NCBI GenBank assembly: GCA_012295275.1
Contig: CM022665.1
Coordinates: forward strand, 9,203,476-9,267,475
Direction of reading: 5' to 3'
Length of the DNA stretch: 64,000 nt
From: Chrysomallon squamiferum
Taxonomy: Eukaryota > Mollusca > Gastropoda > Neomphalida > Peltospiridae
Part shown: piece by piece, positions 61,301 through 64,000 of the stretch
How positions within the stretch are numbered: the stretch's first letter is position 1
Layout: every line of letters begins with the position of its first letter
Notes under the pieces: model-generated
The model's input: the letters and a program-made list of their open reading frames with translations, nothing else
What the model was told of the DNA's origin: nothing
The model's database searches: none
Position numbers and translations under genes: made by a program

Positions 61301-63664
61301 TTTATAAATTCAGTAAAGGGAAAGAAAAATGACAACAACAAAAACTAAGTAAAAAACAACCCAGACAACCAAAAACTCAACAAAAACCTGAACATAAACC
61401 ATAAACATTTATGAAGTCAAAATAACAAATTAACTTGTCCATTTAATTTGTGGTTCCTAATAATGTAAAAAAAAAAGGAAAGATTTTTAGTTAAATTGTA
61501 AAACATAACATTTATATATTAACAAACATTTTTAACCCCTATAATTTAATAATATTTTATAGTATTTGTTGGCCATATATCATTTTAAATTTTATACTGA
61601 ATGATGAAAATTTGGCAGTCTAATTAACTTAGTATGTTGTTGATTTTTCAAATATTGCTTTGCCTATCTTTATTTTGCTTGCTACTTACAGCCCATCTTA
61701 TGACTGGATGCGGAATATGTCAGTACGAACGTCTTCAGTAAAACATTCACACAAAGTCTCGCTGGTTTTTAATCATCTTGAACCTGGTCAGCTTGCAGAG
61801 CAGCTAACATACCTGGAATACAAAGCTTTCAGAAGAATTCATGTAAGGTGCTTTTATTATTGTTATAGAATGTTCATCTACTTTATATCTACTTTTATAT
61901 CTATTTTTTGCACCAGTATAACACTGGGTTTCTGCTTTAGTTATTTATCTTGTTGATAAGAGATACCTGTTATTTGAAAAGCCAAACCTGTAAAGTACTT
62001 TATTATTTGCTGTTTAAGATTTTGTCATCTTATTGAGAAATTTATATTGATACTTCTTCTGTTTGATAAAAATGTTTGTTTTTAATAACATCAAGTTACC
62101 CTCTATGTACATATCAACTAAATCTTTCAAAATGCTATCAGTTTAAAATTATTTAAAGAATTGCAAAAATGAAATAAAAAGAAATGTAAAAGATTTTGCC
62201 AATGGTCTAAATACTGCCCAAGGTGATAGATAATGAAACAATAAAAAGCCCCAATTTATTTTTTCCAGTTGTTTAATTGACTGCAAGAGAGACATTTTTG
62301 GCATCAATATTAAAACAAAACCTTCATCATACTTTCAGTTTCCAGACTTCAAGAATTACGCAATGACAGCATCATTAAAAAATAATCCTAAACTAGAGCG
62401 GTCAATTGCTCTCTTCAATGGGCTGTCTCAGTGGGTCCAGTGTATGGTGCTCAGTAAAACTACACCACAGCAAAGAGCTGATGTTATTATTAAATTTGTT
62501 AATGTTTCCAAGGTTAGTACAAAATATACAAATTGTTAGGATTAAAAATATTAAAAATATAATGGACAGAAAGTTAGCAAAAAATGCAGTTCCATAAATT
62601 CATTTTATGGATTTAATTATAATGTGTTTCATTTTAATGATACTCTTAGAAGTACTTTTATATCCCATGATTTTTATCCAGTTCCTGTTGTAATCGACAA
62701 AGAAATTTGAAGGCTAAAAATTGTTAAAAAAACACAATATTGCCAATTAATGACCAGCTCTTAGACATACATATTCTTGACTATAAAAGTCACATGATTA
62801 AACCTTTAAAATAATTAAGACAGATGAAAAATGCACCTTTAAAATCAGAGATAAAGATTTTTATTAAATTTTTTAAAGAAAAACTTTTCAGAATATTCTT
62901 TTGAAATTCCCCCAAAAGAAAGAACACAAGTAAAAATGTCTTAACTGAATTTATATTCTATGTGCTTACAAGAATGAAATTAGTAAATAAGTTTTTTTTT
63001 TTCAGAGATTACGGGTATTAAAAAACTTCAACACACTGATGGCCATAGTTGGAGGATTGACACACAGTGCTTTAGCTCGTTTATCAAAAACCAATGCATG
63101 TTTGCCATCAGAAACACAGAAAGTAAGTTTATTATATGTGCTTATTTGTGACAGCTAAAACAGACTCATTTCACCAATTTTCAAGATATATGTCTGATCT
63201 ATACATCTTTGGAAAGTATATTGTATGTAAATGTCAAATATATTCAGTTCTCAAATCTCAAATTTTTGACTATAACAGTTTGCCTTTGTTGGTTTGTATT
63301 TTAATTTAATCTTTTTGTCAGATTAAAATAAAGCATCATACTCTGTAATTACATTTCTACTATACGCAATAACTAAACAAAATATTTACTTTCCCATTTG
63401 TTTTCAGTGTTTTTAAAATGTTATTTTGTAAATAGGAGAATAATATTTTATTTTTTGATTTATTTAAAATGATACATTTGTATCTGATATATCAAAATTG
63501 TTAAAATTATCCATTTTCCTACTACAAGCAGAATTACTTACAATAAATGTTTTTATTGTTTTTCAGACACTCTTAGAATTCACTGAGCTCCTGTCATCCA
63601 ATAATAATTTCAGCAATTACCGCAAAGTCTACCATCAGTGCACCTGTTTTAAAATACCAATTTT
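58364..63664 (+). CDS. RASGRP3: RasGRP-type Ras guanine nucleotide exchange factor, N-terminal part (8 exons; cut by window end)
   Basis: Coding exons seen: 58364-58517, 59212-59317, 60123-60236, 61162-61293, 61692-61842, 62339-62512, 63006-63122, 63567-63664 (348 complete codons; continues past the window). The start is the ATG at 58364, because the exon has an in-frame TGA upstream (58346). Residues about 35-165 form the REM domain (TPERLIQICVESF; NVFFLMHQWFMKSEELAQAF; FWIRTYPVHFDMD). PSYDWMR, then SLVFNHLEPGQLAEQLTYLE and KAFRRIHFPDFKNY, begin the Cdc25-type GEF domain. PKLERSIALFNGLSQWVQCM, TTPQQRADVIIKFVNVSK, NFNTLMAIVGGLTHSALARL and FKIPIL continue it. PSYDWMR and TPQQRA are closest to RasGRP3, but orthology to one vertebrate paralogue is not implied. 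EF hands and the C1 domain would lie beyond the window. It activates Ras/Rap downstream of diacylglycerol and calcium. Intron 2 is U12-type. Confidence 0.88.
59318..60122 (+). other. U12-type (minor spliceosome) intron in RasGRP
   Basis: 805 nt. The 5' end is GTATCCTT (59318-59325), the GT-subtype U12 donor consensus. TCCTTGAC (60106-60113) fits the U12 branch-site consensus, with the branch A (60112) 10 nt before the terminal AG (60122). No polypyrimidine tract lies between. Splicing joins GATTT to ATATATGGG in phase, giving IDLYMG. Confidence 0.88.
60123..60236 (+). CDS. RASGRP3: RasGRP exon 3: REM segment with a Cys/His-rich insertion
   Basis: 114 bp bounded by the U12 acceptor and a GT donor. 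After LYMG it holds Cys91, Cys97, Cys102, His104, His110, Cys111 and Cys121 before IQKYKTRICKAV, which aligns with the vertebrate KIC helix. By eye this is about 18 residues longer than vertebrate RasGRP3 between the same anchors. Phase rules out the obvious internal acceptor (ttcag|AAG near 60204). Confidence 0.75.
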
Positions 63665-64000
63665 GTGAGTACCAAGCATCACAATTACTGAAATATGTTT
63701 TAATACTTCTTTTTTATCAGCAGAAATCTGTAAAATCAGTTTACAAGTTTCTTTAAAGTCACCATCAGTGAGAATAGGAAGTATGAGTTATAGAACAATC
63801 ACTGGTTATCTACAAAGGCTTATTCCCAGAAATACATTTATTTGACATTTTACTCAAAGCAGTTTTGCTTTCAGTTCAGTTATTTTTCCAACAAAAGAGT
63901 ATAAAATATGAAAACAACTAGTTAAATGTGAGTGGGGAATTTCTTTTCTAATTAAGAGCTGTTCCAAAATGTTTCTTTCATTTCCCACTATTACTTTTCA
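63665..64000 (+). other. RasGRP intron 8, truncated at window end
   Basis: Begins GTGAGT after CCAATTTT (phase 2). The expected next exon (GVHLKDL in relatives) is not seen before 64000. Confidence 0.7.

Overview
The window is AT-rich nuclear DNA from an animal, with intron-rich genes (GT-AG introns, polypyrimidine tracts) and many microsatellites. All five recognisable genes are animal orthologues. Intron lengths, AT content and MULE-type transposon debris suggest an invertebrate, plausibly a lophotrochozoan such as a mollusc. That placement is inference: nothing here fixes the taxon. I see no prokaryotic features, CRISPR array, rRNA or tRNA.

Layout: (1) 2671-12829, minus strand: a ZNF318 orthologue (two matrin-type zinc fingers, 7 coding exons, about 2,200 residues). 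(2) 15219-25411, plus strand: a PNISR orthologue (SR-rich splicing-associated protein, 12 coding exons, about 800 residues), divergent from ZNF318. (3) 28507-43125, minus strand: a SCAF4/SCAF8 orthologue (CTD-interacting domain, RS region, RRM; 17 coding exons, 1,421 residues), convergent with PNISR. (4) 45504-47549, plus strand: a MANEA orthologue (GH99 Golgi endo-alpha-1,2-mannosidase, 3 coding exons, 500 residues), divergent from SCAF. (5) From 58364 to the right edge, plus strand: the first 8 coding exons of a RasGRP-type Ras exchange factor, cut by the window end. The 10.8 kb between MANEA and RasGRP is low-complexity, apparently gene-free DNA.

The first three genes all act in nuclear RNA processing or transcription-coupled RNA maturation and lie consecutively as divergent and convergent neighbours. 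Exon phases are consistent across all five genes except for three one-base reading-frame breaks: one in PNISR exon 6 and two in the large exon 6 of ZNF318. The surrounding frames are plainly coding, so I read these as assembly indels or real lesions, not gene ends.

The most interesting structures lie in and around SCAF and RasGRP. They are: an inverted, 127-bp, about 91% identical copy of an exon/intron boundary inside the same SCAF transcript; a roughly 795-bp terminal-inverted-repeat element filling most of another SCAF intron; relics of two different MULE-like transposases in SCAF intron 1; and a textbook U12-type (minor spliceosome) intron in RasGRP, next to an unusual Cys/His-rich insertion in its REM domain. 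MANEA carries a duplicated 19-residue module in its stem. No wholly new biological system is evident. The rest is ordinary animal genes with interesting local structure.
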